Positions 18,225 to 27,725 of a stretch of DNA of 64,000 bases are shown here, one piece after another; within the stretch, counting starts at the first letter, position 1, and every line of letters starts with the position of its first letter. The DNA comes from an uncultured Pseudomonadales bacterium (lineage in GTDB: Bacteria; Pseudomonadota; Gammaproteobacteria; Pseudomonadales; Cellvibrionaceae): positions 434,001 to 498,000 of the forward strand of contig CANKXO010000003.1 in assembly GCA_947487765.1 (NCBI GenBank), in the 5' to 3' direction. The translations under genes were made by a program, and so were the position numbers. Under the pieces are notes generated by a model, which saw only the letters and a list, made by a program, of their open reading frames with translations, was not told the origin of the DNA and searched no databases.

Positions 18225-18896
18225 ATGATCAACTGGAACTCAATTGATACTGTCATGTTGGACATGGATGGCACGCTACTGGATTTACATTATGACAACC
18301 ATTTTTGGCTAACTCACCTCCCCAAGCGATACGCCGACATACACAATATGAGCCGTAAAGAGGCTGAGCGTCAATTACATAAACATATCTATGAAATTGA
18401 AGGTACTCTCAATTGGTACTGTCTAGATTATTGGTCAGAAAGCCTTGGAATCGATGTCACCGAGCTTAAAAAAGAAACTAAGCATAAAATTCAAGAGCGA
18501 CCCCACGTCAACGACTTTTTACAGGCACTGAAAAACAATGGAAAGCTTGTATATTTAGTAACGAATGCCCATCCGGCAGGCATTAATATAAAACTAGCTG
18601 AAACTAACATCGAACCATTTCTTGATGAGATTATTTCTTCTCATCAATTTCAGGCACCAAAAGAACAACACCGCTTTTGGCAAGCCCTCGATCAACACAT
18701 TGATTTTAATAAAGAGCGCACCTTATTCATCGACGACAATATTACCGTTCTCAATACTGCTGTAGAATTTGGCATTAAAAACATACTCGGTATTCATCAA
18801 CCTGATAGCCAGAGAGAAAGAGTGCTAGATGATGTTCCAGCAATTCATCACTTTGACGAGATCATGACAGGACTGCAACAAGCAGAGAAAAAATAA
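18225..18896 (+). CDS. yrfG: GMP/IMP nucleotidase YrfG (HAD family)
   Basis: 223 aa. HAD-superfamily phosphatase with nucleophile D13 and acid D15 in LDMDGT, motif II VTNAHP (about residues 107-112) and motif IV FIDDN (about 167-171). In E. coli YrfG dephosphorylates GMP and IMP. Four bases separate it from the Hsp15 gene, the yrfG-hslR order of E. coli. Confidence 0.9.
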   Translation: MINWNSIDTVMLDMDGTLLDLHYDNHFWLTHLPKRYADIHNMSRKEAERQLHKHIYEIEGTLNWYCLDYWSESLGIDVTELKKETKHKIQERPHVNDFLQALKNNGKLVYLVTNAHPAGINIKLAETNIEPFLDEIISSHQFQAPKEQHRFWQALDQHIDFNKERTLFIDDNITVLNTAVEFGIKNILGIHQPDSQRERVLDDVPAIHHFDEIMTGLQQAEKK

Positions 18897-18899
18897 ACA

Positions 18900-19289
18900 A
18901 TGGATAAGGTACGCATAGATAAATGGTTGTGGGCTGCTCGCTTTTTTAAAACACGAAGCTTGGCAAAACATGCCATCGAGGGCGGCAAAGTCCACTGCGA
19001 TGGCCAACGAATTAAAGCCAGTAAAGAAATTGTTATCAACACTTTGCTTTCTATCCGCCAAGGATGGGACGCAAAAGAAGTGAAAGTTATTTCCTTATCT
19101 GATCAGCGGCGCGGCGCACCAGAGGCTGCCCTGCTCTACGAAGAAACAGCAGAAAGCATTGAAAAACGCAAAGATAATGAAGAACAAAGAAAATTATTAA
19201 AGAGCGCCTCAGGCTTGCAAACGGAAGGAAGGCCAACAAAAAAACAAAGGCGGCAAATACATCGCTTTAAAGATTTAATGGATGATTAA
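18900..19289 (+). CDS. hslR: Ribosome-associated heat shock protein Hsp15
   Basis: 129 aa. An S4 RNA-binding domain at the N-terminus (VRIDKWLWAARFFKTRSLAKHAIEGGKVHCDG, about residues 3-34) and a lysine/arginine-rich tail. Hsp15 binds 50S subunits carrying nascent chains after premature release and helps recycle them under heat stress. Translationally close-coupled to yrfG. Confidence 0.92.
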   Translation: MDKVRIDKWLWAARFFKTRSLAKHAIEGGKVHCDGQRIKASKEIVINTLLSIRQGWDAKEVKVISLSDQRRGAPEAALLYEETAESIEKRKDNEEQRKLLKSASGLQTEGRPTKKQRRQIHRFKDLMDD

Positions 19290-19340
19290 AAATTTAAAAC
19301 AATGCATTTTCACTTTGAATAAAAAGCAAGAAATACCCAA

Positions 19341-20000
19341 TTATGTTGGTTGCTTAACAACTCGCAAATAAGGCTTAACTTCTTTCCAGCCTTCAGGATA
19401 CTTTTCTTTAGCCTCTTCGTTGGAAACAGCGGGCACAATAATAACATCTTCTCCATTTTCCCAATTAACAGGCGTAGCCACTTTGTGCTTAGCTGTTAAT
19501 TGCATCGAATCCAACACCCTTAAAATTTCATTGAAATTTCGCCCGGTTGTCATCGGATAAGTCATCATCAACTTAATATTTTTATCCGGTCCGACAATAA
19601 AAACTGAACGGACTGTTGCATTGGTCATTGCAGTACGACCTTCTGCAGAACCAGTTTCATCAGCGGGAAACATATTGTAGAGCTTCGACACATTTAAATC
19701 TGTATCGGCAATCATAGGGAAATTAACTTTGTGCCCTTGAGTCTCCTCAATATCTTTTGCCCACTCTGCATGATTATCGACAGGGTCAATGCTTAAACCA
19801 ATTGCTTTACAATTACGTTTAGCAAACTCATCTTCCAAACCTGCAGCATAACCTAACTCCGTTGTACAAACGGGCGTAAAATCTTTTGGATGAGAAAATA
19901 ATATTGCCCAACTATCTCCAATCCAATCATGAAAATTGATTTCCCCCTGTGTTGTCTGTGCTGTGAAATTTGGGGCTTGATCGTTAATTCTTAGCGACAT
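19341..20000 (-). CDS. 1-Cys peroxiredoxin (Prx6 type)
   Basis: 219 aa, typical of the Prx6 group. The peroxidatic cysteine is C45 in HPKDFTPVCTTELG; the conserved T and R are also present (MTNATVRSVFIVGPD). The extra C-terminal domain (PVNWENGEDVIIVPAVS and KPYLR) is diagnostic. It reduces hydrogen peroxide and alkyl hydroperoxides in the cytosol. Convergent with hslR, divergent from nothing nearby, and followed (in transcription) by a YHS gene upstream by 115 bp. Confidence 0.93.
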   Translation of the reverse strand: MSLRINDQAPNFTAQTTQGEINFHDWIGDSWAILFSHPKDFTPVCTTELGYAAGLEDEFAKRNCKAIGLSIDPVDNHAEWAKDIEETQGHKVNFPMIADTDLNVSKLYNMFPADETGSAEGRTAMTNATVRSVFIVGPDKNIKLMMTYPMTTGRNFNEILRVLDSMQLTAKHKVATPVNWENGEDVIIVPAVSNEEAKEKYPEGWKEVKPYLRVVKQPT

Positions 20001-20115
20001 AAATTTCTCTCCCGGTCATGGTTAAGTTATTTTCTTTATTAAAATAATTTATATGTGCAATGTTATAGCTGCACATACACTCTGTGTGAGCGTGCAAATA
20101 ATAGCAAACAACTAT

Positions 20116-20583
20116 TTATTGGTTACGCTCTTGTAAAATATCTTTCCAAGCTTTATCAGAGACGTGTTTATAAGCTTTATAATCACCTGTCAGCCAACGT
20201 TTAGCGCCACGGGCAGCATAAAAAAGATACAACTGATCATCAAATACCGCCCAATGTTCACCGCTTGTCTTAATAAGACCTTCACCTAAGCTTAACGCAT
20301 TAGCACAATGACCATTATAAGCAGGCGCATATTTTCCCGGGTCCGACTCAAACTTTTGCTTCTCAGCCTCCGACACAAAATACCATTTCGCACCTTTCCA
20401 TTCCAAGCTATAAATCTTATCACCCTTAACCGCTTTATCCCCTAAAGATAATTTGTGGTAAGCAGTGACATCGTGACCAGTAACAGCTGTATTGTTAAAA
20501 AAACCTGTGCTAACAGGTTCATTTGCCGAAACCAGAGAGGTAACAAGCGACAAAAACATTAACAAGGAAAAATTAAATTTCAC
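20116..20583 (-). CDS. Exported YHS-domain protein, paralogue
   Basis: 155 aa with signal peptide (about 1-20, ending VSANE). Mature blocks GHDVTAYH, WKGAKWYFVSEAEKQKFESDPGKYAPAYNGHCANA and a second W-rich half match the YHS protein at 12564-13016 along the whole length. The catalytic cysteine-like C in GHCA is kept in both. Role unknown; its gene lies just upstream of the peroxiredoxin gene on the same strand, which may hint at redox or metal handling. Confidence 0.85.
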   Translation of the reverse strand: MKFNFSLLMFLSLVTSLVSANEPVSTGFFNNTAVTGHDVTAYHKLSLGDKAVKGDKIYSLEWKGAKWYFVSEAEKQKFESDPGKYAPAYNGHCANALSLGEGLIKTSGEHWAVFDDQLYLFYAARGAKRWLTGDYKAYKHVSDKAWKDILQERNQ

Positions 20584-20973
20584 AATCTATCTCCATAATA
20601 GAACTTAAAGGACTAACTCTGACAAGCATATTCTATTTTTATTCCATTTATTGCTATCGCTACCAGTAAAAGATCTCGATAACCGGTCAAAATCTAATAC
20701 ACTTCACAGTTCTATCACTTCAACAGTAACCGCCCCTGATCTCAATAGACTTTTACACTAAAGCTGCCTATTCTCTAACACATTCTGAGAGCTTAAACCC
20801 GCCAAGCAATATAGCCAATAGAAGGGTTCTATTGAAAAACTTATGCTCTAATAGTCTAAGAAATAAGCGATTTTATAATTTTTACTGCACGATGGCACTT
20901 ATAATAACGTTTACAAACAATAGTTGAGACGATTTATTTATGAATACTGGCAAATATAAGTAACCCATCTTAG
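20584..20973. other. 390-bp intergenic region
   Basis: Divergent promoter region between the YHS gene and the GGDEF/EAL gene. AT-rich; I see no gene, convincing terminator or repeat in it. Confidence 0.5.
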
Positions 20974-23004
20974 ATGAAACTCTTTCGTTATCTTAATCAA
21001 TCTATTGGTTTAACACAGGCAACTGTCGTGTTACTGGCCAGTGTTTTTATTGGATTGATATTTAGTACGCTCTATTTGAGCTATAACTTGTCAGATCAAC
21101 GACGAGACGCCATGACGCTTACAGAAGAAATTCTAACCGCAGCTGAAGGTGGTGCAACGAATGCTGCCTGGACCCTAAATGCGAACCTGGCAACTCAAGT
21201 AACAAACAGCATGGTAGCACTGGGGAATGTACAAACAGCTGAACTTCTTGATGATAACGGCCAGATTCTAGCTAAAGCTAACGCTCCCCAAAAACAAAGT
21301 AACGCTCTGATTACATGGTTCTCATCTACATTTATTGGCGAACAAATTAGAGGGGAAAGAGAACTCACTGTTACTGTGGGCGATAAAGTACAAAAAGTAG
21401 GCTCTTTATCTATTAACCTCGATGTATCTCACATTACTAACAATTTTTTTATTCTTGCCTCAACAGTTTTTATCGCCGCGTTAATTCAAGCATTTTCCAT
21501 CGCTTTGGTACTGCTATGGCTATCCTCCCGCCTCGTCACATCACCATTAAAACGCGCAGCTATCGCCATTGCTAATATCGACCCCAAGAATCCCGAAGCA
21601 ATGACGTTGCCCATACCAGCTAAACATGAACAAAACGAATTGGGGCATTTGTTAAAACATGCCAATAAAATGCTCAGCCGTTTGTATATTACACAAGAGC
21701 AACTACGCAATCTTGCAACAAGAGATCCTTTAACAAATCAGCCAAACCGTACTTTGATTACCGACAGGCTATCGAGAGCCTTAAAAACGGCACAACGCAA
21801 TAACACGCTAGTCGCAGTATTATTTATGGACCTCGATCGCTTTAAAAATATCAATGATTCTCTAGGTCATGATATTGGCGATATTTTACTCATAGAAACT
21901 GCCTCTCGACTCACAAAGATATTACGCAGCAATGATTCTGTAGGGCGCTTAGGTGGCGATGAGTTTTTAATTATTCTTGAGGACGTACACGACATTGATG
22001 AAATTGTACGTACAGTACAGCGAATCAGCGATGCTCTTTCCGACCCTTATTTCCTTCAAGGACATGAGGTACTAACCTCTGGCAGCGTGGGCATTGCGGT
22101 ATACCCTGACGATGGTGAAGACACCAGTACGCTGATGCGTTGCGCTGACTTAGCAATGTATGAAGCTAAAGGCAGCACAACACGTTGGCACTTTTTTGCT
22201 GAAGAAATGAGCGACCGGGTTGATGCCCGTTTAAAAACAGAAGCAGCTCTCGGACACGCATTAGAACGGCATGAATTTCTATTGCATTTCCAGCCAAAAA
22301 TCGCGACCAAAGATCACTCACTAGCAGGCTGTGAAGCATTGTTACGCTGGCGAAGCGACCCACAATCCCTTGCTGCGGGCGACTTCATTGGCATAGCAGA
22401 GGATAGTGGCATTATCGTAGAAATCGGTGCCTGGGTGCTTGAGCAAGCATGCAAGCAAATACGGGATTGGTCGACACGATATGGCGACATACCCATATCG
22501 ATTAATGTCTCTGGTAGACAGTTAAAGGAAGTTGACTTTGTTTATCAAACCTTATCAACAATAAGACGTTACGGCATCAATCCAAGCCTTATTGAACTTG
22601 AAATCACAGAGACGATATTAATCGATGCTCTAGATGAAAGTTTTAATATTCTCAAACAACTACGAGAAGCCGGCATTACTATTAGTATTGATGACTTCGG
22701 CACCGGATATTCGTCGTTATCGTATCTGACACGCTTACCAGTCGACACCCTGAAAATTGATCGATCGTTTGTATCAGGACCTCAGCGCTCAAAAGCCGTT
22801 CTCGAAATGATTGTATCTATGGCAAAAACCCTCCAGCTAAAAACTGTCGCGGAGGGCGTAGAAACACAAGGGCAACGTAATTGGCTCACTTATGAGGGGT
22901 GTGACTATTTACAGGGATATTTATTCAGCAGACCCATACCCGCAGTCGAATTTGAAGACCTATTTCTACAACAAACCTCCTATCTGAAGAGCAAAGCCAA
23001 GTAA
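20974..23004 (+). CDS. Membrane GGDEF/EAL c-di-GMP protein with periplasmic sensor
   Basis: 676 aa. TM1 about residues 17-38, a periplasmic domain of about 115 residues, TM2 about 155-180, a HAMP-like linker, then GGDEF (motif intact, residues 327-331, RLGGDEF) and EAL (EAL at 454-456, with SIDDFGTGYSSL and KIDRSF). Both active-site motifs look complete, so it may make and/or degrade c-di-GMP. The periplasmic part (ending in a DDNGQILAKA strand) is CHASE8-like. The gene starts 20 bp before a periplasmic solute-binding protein gene, a likely partner, as in the NspS-MbaA type pairing. Confidence 0.9.
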   Translation: MKLFRYLNQSIGLTQATVVLLASVFIGLIFSTLYLSYNLSDQRRDAMTLTEEILTAAEGGATNAAWTLNANLATQVTNSMVALGNVQTAELLDDNGQILAKANAPQKQSNALITWFSSTFIGEQIRGERELTVTVGDKVQKVGSLSINLDVSHITNNFFILASTVFIAALIQAFSIALVLLWLSSRLVTSPLKRAAIAIANIDPKNPEAMTLPIPAKHEQNELGHLLKHANKMLSRLYITQEQLRNLATRDPLTNQPNRTLITDRLSRALKTAQRNNTLVAVLFMDLDRFKNINDSLGHDIGDILLIETASRLTKILRSNDSVGRLGGDEFLIILEDVHDIDEIVRTVQRISDALSDPYFLQGHEVLTSGSVGIAVYPDDGEDTSTLMRCADLAMYEAKGSTTRWHFFAEEMSDRVDARLKTEAALGHALERHEFLLHFQPKIATKDHSLAGCEALLRWRSDPQSLAAGDFIGIAEDSGIIVEIGAWVLEQACKQIRDWSTRYGDIPISINVSGRQLKEVDFVYQTLSTIRRYGINPSLIELEITETILIDALDESFNILKQLREAGITISIDDFGTGYSSLSYLTRLPVDTLKIDRSFVSGPQRSKAVLEMIVSMAKTLQLKTVAEGVETQGQRNWLTYEGCDYLQGYLFSRPIPAVEFEDLFLQQTSYLKSKAK

Positions 23005-23024
23005 GATATTCTGACTAAAACCAC

Positions 23025-23786
23025 ATGAAAAAATATCTTTTTTCTAGCCTAATTACTGCACTGTTTTTTAACTCTTTTATTCTTAACGTCAAGGCCGAAC
23101 AAATAGTCACCATGACTGGCGACCCTTGGCCACCCTATGTCATTGGCGAAGCCGGAAAGGAAGCCTCTAAAGGTACCGGTGTAGAACTCATTCAAACCAT
23201 TTTTACCCATATCGACAATGCTGACGTTCGTTTCCCATTACTCCCATGGAAACGCGCCTTGAATGAAGTACGAGAAGGGAGAATGGATGGCATTGCTATT
23301 TTGCTTAAAACACCAGAGCGTGAAAAATATATGGCGTACACTGACGCATTATATTCTTCTTATGAGCTTGCCTGGTATTCAAGTCAACGATTCACTAATG
23401 GCTTTGACTGGCAATCCATTAACGATTTTAAACCGCATATTATAGGCATCGTCAATGGATACAGTTACCCAGAAGTCATCAGAGAATCCATTAACCAAAA
23501 GCAGCTTACTATTGTGCAAGCAACAAGCACAGAGCAACTCTTCGCCATGCTCGCAGGTGGCCGTATTGACATTGCATTGGCCAATAGCGAAGTTGGTTAC
23601 TCGCTAGCAGAGAAATATTCTAAGCATCATAGAGTCCTTCATGCTAATAAGCCAACATCTGAAAATCTTTACTATATTGGCTTATCGAAAAAAGCATCCG
23701 CTATCAACCTTATTCCTCAGATAAATAACGCGATACAGAAACTAAAAGATGAGGGGGAAATTAAAAGAATTATGCAAATTAAATAG
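23025..23786 (+). CDS. Periplasmic solute-binding protein (SBP family 3 type)
   Basis: 253 aa with a signal peptide (about 1-24, ending VKAEQ). Family-3 binding fold: WPPYV near the N-terminus, then GVELIQTIF, LPWKRALNEVREGRMDGI (ligand-binding side), RIDIALANSEVGYSLAEKY and IPQINNAIQKLKDEGEIKRIM. No ABC permease or ATPase gene is adjacent, so it is not a standard transporter component. It sits 20 bp after the GGDEF/EAL gene, which suggests it reports ligand to that receptor. Ligand unknown; SBP3 proteins mostly bind amino acids or small acids. Confidence 0.8.
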   Translation: MKKYLFSSLITALFFNSFILNVKAEQIVTMTGDPWPPYVIGEAGKEASKGTGVELIQTIFTHIDNADVRFPLLPWKRALNEVREGRMDGIAILLKTPEREKYMAYTDALYSSYELAWYSSQRFTNGFDWQSINDFKPHIIGIVNGYSYPEVIRESINQKQLTIVQATSTEQLFAMLAGGRIDIALANSEVGYSLAEKYSKHHRVLHANKPTSENLYYIGLSKKASAINLIPQINNAIQKLKDEGEIKRIMQIK

Positions 23787-23963
23787 GCTGCCTAACATAA
23801 GATCTAATATTTTTAGACTCTATATTCTCATTCTTTTTCGGTTTTTGGCCGACTTAAAAGTATCGCTCCCGTTCAATAAAGTTAAGGTCGAGCAGACCGA
23901 CCTTCTTCAGTCTGGTAGAATACCGCCTTAATTCCTACCTATTTTTACTTAAGACAGATTTTG

Positions 23964-24833
23964 ATGCCTTCCGATAACGACTTATTACACCGCTTTATCT
24001 TTGACAATACTGATATTCGAGGAGAAATTGTTACTCTTGGGGACAGTATCAGCGAAATGACAGCTAATCAGACATATCCGGCGGGTGTTCAACAATTGTT
24101 GGGAGAGTTCATGGCTGCTACCGCCCTGCTCTCCAGCACACTTAAATTCGATGGCATTTTAACGCTGCAAGCTCGCGGTGACGGCCCAATTCCATTATTA
24201 GTTGCCGAAGCCAACCATAACAGGCAATTACGAGGTATCGTTAAGCTACAGGACACCGATGTGCCCGATGCCAGTGACTTGCCCGCCCTAATCGGCCAAG
24301 GCGTTCTTGCAATAACAATAGATCCAGATCAGGGAAACCGTTATCAAGGCATAGTGCCATTAGAAGGCCCATCATTAGCCGACTGCTTAGAGGGCTACTT
24401 TGAACAATCGGAGCAATTGCCTACACGGCTATGGCTAGCAAGCGATGGTACAAAGGCCAGTGGCCTACTATTACAAAAACTTCCTCAACAAGAAACCAGT
24501 GAAGAAACAAATCAAGCCGCTTGGGTTAACCGAGTTCAACTTGCCAATACCATTACTGCTGAGGAATTATTGAATTTAGATCATGAACATATGCTTACTC
24601 GCCTCTTTCACGAAGAGGGCGTAAGGCTATATGAGCCATTGCAACTAGCTTTTGGTTGCAGCTGCTCTAAAGAGCGTAGCAGTAAAGCCCTTCGGCACTT
24701 GGGAAAAGAGGATGCCGAACAACTGGCAAGAGAAGAAGGTATTATCAATGTAGAGTGTGAATTTTGTGGCTTTCAGTACACCTACGACATGAATGATATA
24801 CAGGCAATATTTTCTCCTGAAACCCGCCATTAA
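23964..24833 (+). CDS. hslO: Redox-regulated chaperone Hsp33
   Basis: 289 aa from ATG 23964; a TTG immediately before (23961) is not needed. Holdase activated when its C-terminal zinc site is oxidised. The zinc cysteines are present as CSCS and CEFC (about residues 231-267). N-terminal blocks LHRFIFDNTDIRGEI and the GDGPIPLLVAEA segment are family signatures. It is followed, after a regulatory gap, by pckA, a common order in gammaproteobacteria. Confidence 0.95.
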   Translation: MPSDNDLLHRFIFDNTDIRGEIVTLGDSISEMTANQTYPAGVQQLLGEFMAATALLSSTLKFDGILTLQARGDGPIPLLVAEANHNRQLRGIVKLQDTDVPDASDLPALIGQGVLAITIDPDQGNRYQGIVPLEGPSLADCLEGYFEQSEQLPTRLWLASDGTKASGLLLQKLPQQETSEETNQAAWVNRVQLANTITAEELLNLDHEHMLTRLFHEEGVRLYEPLQLAFGCSCSKERSSKALRHLGKEDAEQLAREEGIINVECEFCGFQYTYDMNDIQAIFSPETRH

Positions 24834-25173
24834 ACAGTAAATAGGCACTGCTTAACATAAGGGGCTTTCAAGCATCATCGTCTACAAAATTAGACGATAT
24901 AGCGCTTAAAATACCTATATTTGGTAGCAAAGTGTTCATTTCCTCTTAAGCCCAGCATGAAATTCTCACCCTTTTTGGTCAAAAAATCATCTGACGGGCT
25001 TCGCTTCCGATCTTGAGTCTGACATAATGTCCGACCCCGTAAAAGGAGTTGGCCTAACCAACGACTTTAAACCCTTTAAAAATATGATTATAAGCAGTGA
25101 TGCTCACTTTAATGTTCATGTCTATCGAACTCATGTTCATCGAAAAACATCACTCGAAAAATAGGAACAACAC
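24834..25173. other. 340-bp leader region of pckA
   Basis: Holds an 8-bp inverted repeat ATCGTCTA/TAGACGAT at 24877-24898 without a T-run, a possible operator or hairpin. A short open frame at 25027-25164 ends at the pckA ribosome site and is listed separately. Confidence 0.5.
25027..25164 (+). CDS. Possible 45-aa leader ORF before pckA
   Basis: ATG 25027 to TAG 25162-25164. The stop overlaps the AGGAA ribosome site of pckA (start 25174). The product has four histidines near its end (AHFNVHVYRTHVHRK). A 45-codon open frame can occur by chance and its own ribosome site is weak, so it may be non-coding. Confidence 0.2.
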   Translation: MSDPVKGVGLTNDFKPFKNMIISSDAHFNVHVYRTHVHRKTSLEK

Positions 25174-26736
25174 ATGACACAGGCTGCCGAAGACACCTCA
25201 GTAACGACGTTCACGGACCTTAGTTCCGAAGAACTGATTCAACATGCCCTAGAGCGCGGAGAAGGGAAACTTTCCCACACTGGCGCGTTGGTTGCTGAAA
25301 CCGGTGCTCGCACAGGTCGCTCTCCAGCTGACCGCTTTATTGTTAAAGAACCCTCTACAGCGGAAGCTATTGATTGGGGTTCTGTTAATCGCCCTTTTGA
25401 CGCGGATAAATTTGACGCTCTATGGGACCGTGTTGACGAGCATTTATCAAACGTTGATAACTTTGTTGGAAACTATCATGTGGGCGAAGATCCTGATCAT
25501 TATCTACCGGTTAAAGTTCGTACGGAAACAGCCTGGCATAGCTTATTTGCTTACAATATGTTTATCCGCACCAACGAATATAACCCCAAAGGCAAAGAAG
25601 CATGGACAATATTTCATGCTGCTAATTTTACTTGTGAACCTGAGCGCGACGGTACTAACTCAGAAGGCATTGTGTGCATCAACTTTGGCCAACGCAAAAT
25701 CCTGATCGCTGGCATGAAATACGCGGGCGAAATGAAGAAATCCATGTTTTCCGTACAGAATTTCCTACTCCCTGAAAAAGACGTTATGCCAATGCACTGC
25801 TCCGCTAATGTTGGCAAAGATGGTGACACTTGCTTATTCTTCGGCTTATCTGGCACTGGTAAAACAACCCTTTCTGCTGACCCTGAGCGTTACTTGATCG
25901 GTGATGATGAACATGGCTGGGCCAAAGGATCAGTTTTCAATATTGAAGGCGGTTGTTATGCAAAAACAATTGATCTAAGCCAAAAGAATGAGCCTGTTAT
26001 TTGGGATGCCATTCGCAAAGGTGCCATCGTCGAAAATGTTGTTCACAACGATGCCAATGTTCCGGACTACACCGATACTAGCCTCACAGAAAATGGGCGC
26101 TGCTCTTACCCTCTAGAGCATGTAGAAATGCGTCAACTAGAAAACCGTGCAGGTGAGCCTAAAAATGTTATTTTCTTAACGTGTGATGTTTCTGGCGTAA
26201 TCCCACCAGTATCAATTCTTAGTAAAGAAGCCGCGGCTTACCACTTCTTATCTGGCTATACAGCACGCGTTGGCTCTACCGAATTAGGTGCAGAAGCAGG
26301 TATCCACCCTGCATTTTCAACCTGCTTCGGCGCACCGTTTATGCCTCGCCCTGCTCGTGAATATGGCGACCTACTGATGAAACGCATCGAAGACTTTGAT
26401 GCTAAAGTATTTCTAGTGAATACTGGCTGGACAGGCGGCTCTGGTGGCGCTAACGGCAAAGGTTCGCGTTTCCCCATACCAGTAACACGCGCAGTTGTTG
26501 CAGCCATTCAAAATGGCTCATTGAACAACGTAAGTACTGAACACTTAGACATTCTGAATTTAGATATCCCAACCGAAATTCCTAGTGTCGATAAGAAATA
26601 TGTGAACCCTAGGGAAGCTTGGGAAGATAAAGCTGAGTACGATGCGCAAGCAAGTAAACTCGCCGGATTATTCGCTGAAAATATCAAAAAGTTTGATGTT
26701 AGCGATGAAGTCGCAGCGGCAGGCCCTAAAGCATAG
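25174..26736 (+). CDS. pckA: Phosphoenolpyruvate carboxykinase (ATP)
   Basis: 520 aa. Converts oxaloacetate and ATP to phosphoenolpyruvate, ADP and CO2, the gluconeogenic entry step. The P-loop [12 protein letters not shown] lies near residue 225; the metal and substrate sites [29 protein letters not shown] (about 49-56) and NGKGSRFPI follow the family. A strong terminator ends the gene. Expected to be induced during growth on organic acids, though no regulator site was recognised. Confidence 0.97.
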   Translation: MTQAAEDTSVTTFTDLSSEELIQHALERGEGKLSHTGALVAETGARTGRSPADRFIVKEPSTAEAIDWGSVNRPFDADKFDALWDRVDEHLSNVDNFVGNYHVGEDPDHYLPVKVRTETAWHSLFAYNMFIRTNEYNPKGKEAWTIFHAANFTCEPERDGTNSEGIVCINFGQRKILIAGMKYAGEMKKSMFSVQNFLLPEKDVMPMHCSANVGKDGDTCLFFGLSGTGKTTLSADPERYLIGDDEHGWAKGSVFNIEGGCYAKTIDLSQKNEPVIWDAIRKGAIVENVVHNDANVPDYTDTSLTENGRCSYPLEHVEMRQLENRAGEPKNVIFLTCDVSGVIPPVSILSKEAAAYHFLSGYTARVGSTELGAEAGIHPAFSTCFGAPFMPRPAREYGDLLMKRIEDFDAKVFLVNTGWTGGSGGANGKGSRFPIPVTRAVVAAIQNGSLNNVSTEHLDILNLDIPTEIPSVDKKYVNPREAWEDKAEYDAQASKLAGLFAENIKKFDVSDEVAAAGPKA

Positions 26737-26770
26737 CTTTCTTCGAAATACATTGCTTAACCCTCCCAGA

Positions 26771-26795
26771 AAGGCCGCTATTGCGGCCTTTTTCT
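26771..26795 (+). terminator. Intrinsic terminator of pckA
   Basis: AAGGCCGC (26771-26778) pairs with GCGGCCTT (26783-26790) around a 4-nt loop, followed by TTTCTT. Confidence 0.92.
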
Positions 26796-26824
26796 TAGAA
26801 AATTTAACATTAAAGTAAGCAATA

Positions 26825-27292
26825 ATGTTTAATTACGATATACAAGAAGCAAAAACAAGCGACGCCGATCCGATAGCTTCACTATGGCAACGTATTGACG
26901 AATGCACGCCAACTAGGCCATTCGGTGGGGATACAGCATCAAAAATTGAACGTGCGAAAGATATTATTAGCCATGCCATTCAATCGTCAGGCGCCCACAT
27001 TTTAGTCGCAAAATCTAACCAGGAAATTATAGGCACCATTACCGGACACCTCTATGAAAGACCCGCGGTTCAGCTTTCATCAGTCGGCGTGATTTATAGC
27101 TTATGGGTAAGTCCAGATTGCCGCCGACAAGGAATTGGGCAAGCATTAGTGGATGCGATTGAGCAACATTTAATCCTTATGGGGGCACAAGCATTTCAAG
27201 TAGGATGGGACACAGTTAACGAATACGCAGGTGAATGGTGGCAAAAACGTGGTTATAATCCTTACGAAACCATTGCCAGCAAGAATGTGTAG
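26825..27292 (+). CDS. GNAT-family N-acetyltransferase
   Basis: 155 aa. GNAT fold: motif A is SLWVSPDCRRQGIGQALVDAIEQHL (about 96-120, with the acetyl-CoA loop RRQGIG). The end WWQKRGYNPYET is typical. The acetylated substrate cannot be told from sequence. It follows pckA after its terminator and precedes a lipoprotein gene. Confidence 0.85.
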   Translation: MFNYDIQEAKTSDADPIASLWQRIDECTPTRPFGGDTASKIERAKDIISHAIQSSGAHILVAKSNQEIIGTITGHLYERPAVQLSSVGVIYSLWVSPDCRRQGIGQALVDAIEQHLILMGAQAFQVGWDTVNEYAGEWWQKRGYNPYETIASKNV

Positions 27293-27325
27293 AAAGAACC
27301 GTTCAAATTTACTGAGGCTTTTCTG

Positions 27326-27640
27326 ATGAAAAAAATTATTGTCCTTACACTCAGCTCCATCGTCATCAGCGGTTGCACTTGGGTTAACGAAAATAAGGCG
27401 GGAAGAGATGTGGCTATTACGGTAATTGACCAAGTCAGCCACTGTCAAAAGGTAGGCGATATTACTTCCAGCGTAAAAAATAAGGTCGGTTTTATCAACC
27501 GAAATAACGACAAAGTCATTCAAGAATTATTGATACTGGCAAGAAATGAGGCAGTTAAGCTAAACGCAAACACTATTGTATCAAGCGGTGCACCCCTTGA
27601 TGGCAAACAAACCTATCAAGCATTTAACTGCCCACAATAA
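27326..27640 (+). CDS. DUF4156-like lipoprotein
   Basis: 104 aa. Lipobox VISGC, so C17 is the lipidated residue. The mature part resembles DUF4156: DVAITVIDQVSHCQKVGDITSSV, then a stretch LARNEAVKLNANTIV that recurs in many small enterobacterial-type lipoproteins. Two further cysteines could form a disulfide. Function unknown. Convergent with the dual-receiver regulator gene. Confidence 0.75.
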   Translation: MKKIIVLTLSSIVISGCTWVNENKAGRDVAITVIDQVSHCQKVGDITSSVKNKVGFINRNNDKVIQELLILARNEAVKLNANTIVSSGAPLDGKQTYQAFNCPQ

Positions 27641-27725
27641 CCAATAATACACCAAGGTTACTGGAACGACACATATCGACTTATGAACTATTTAAATCTA
27701 AAACTTGGTCGGTATCACTTCCCTT

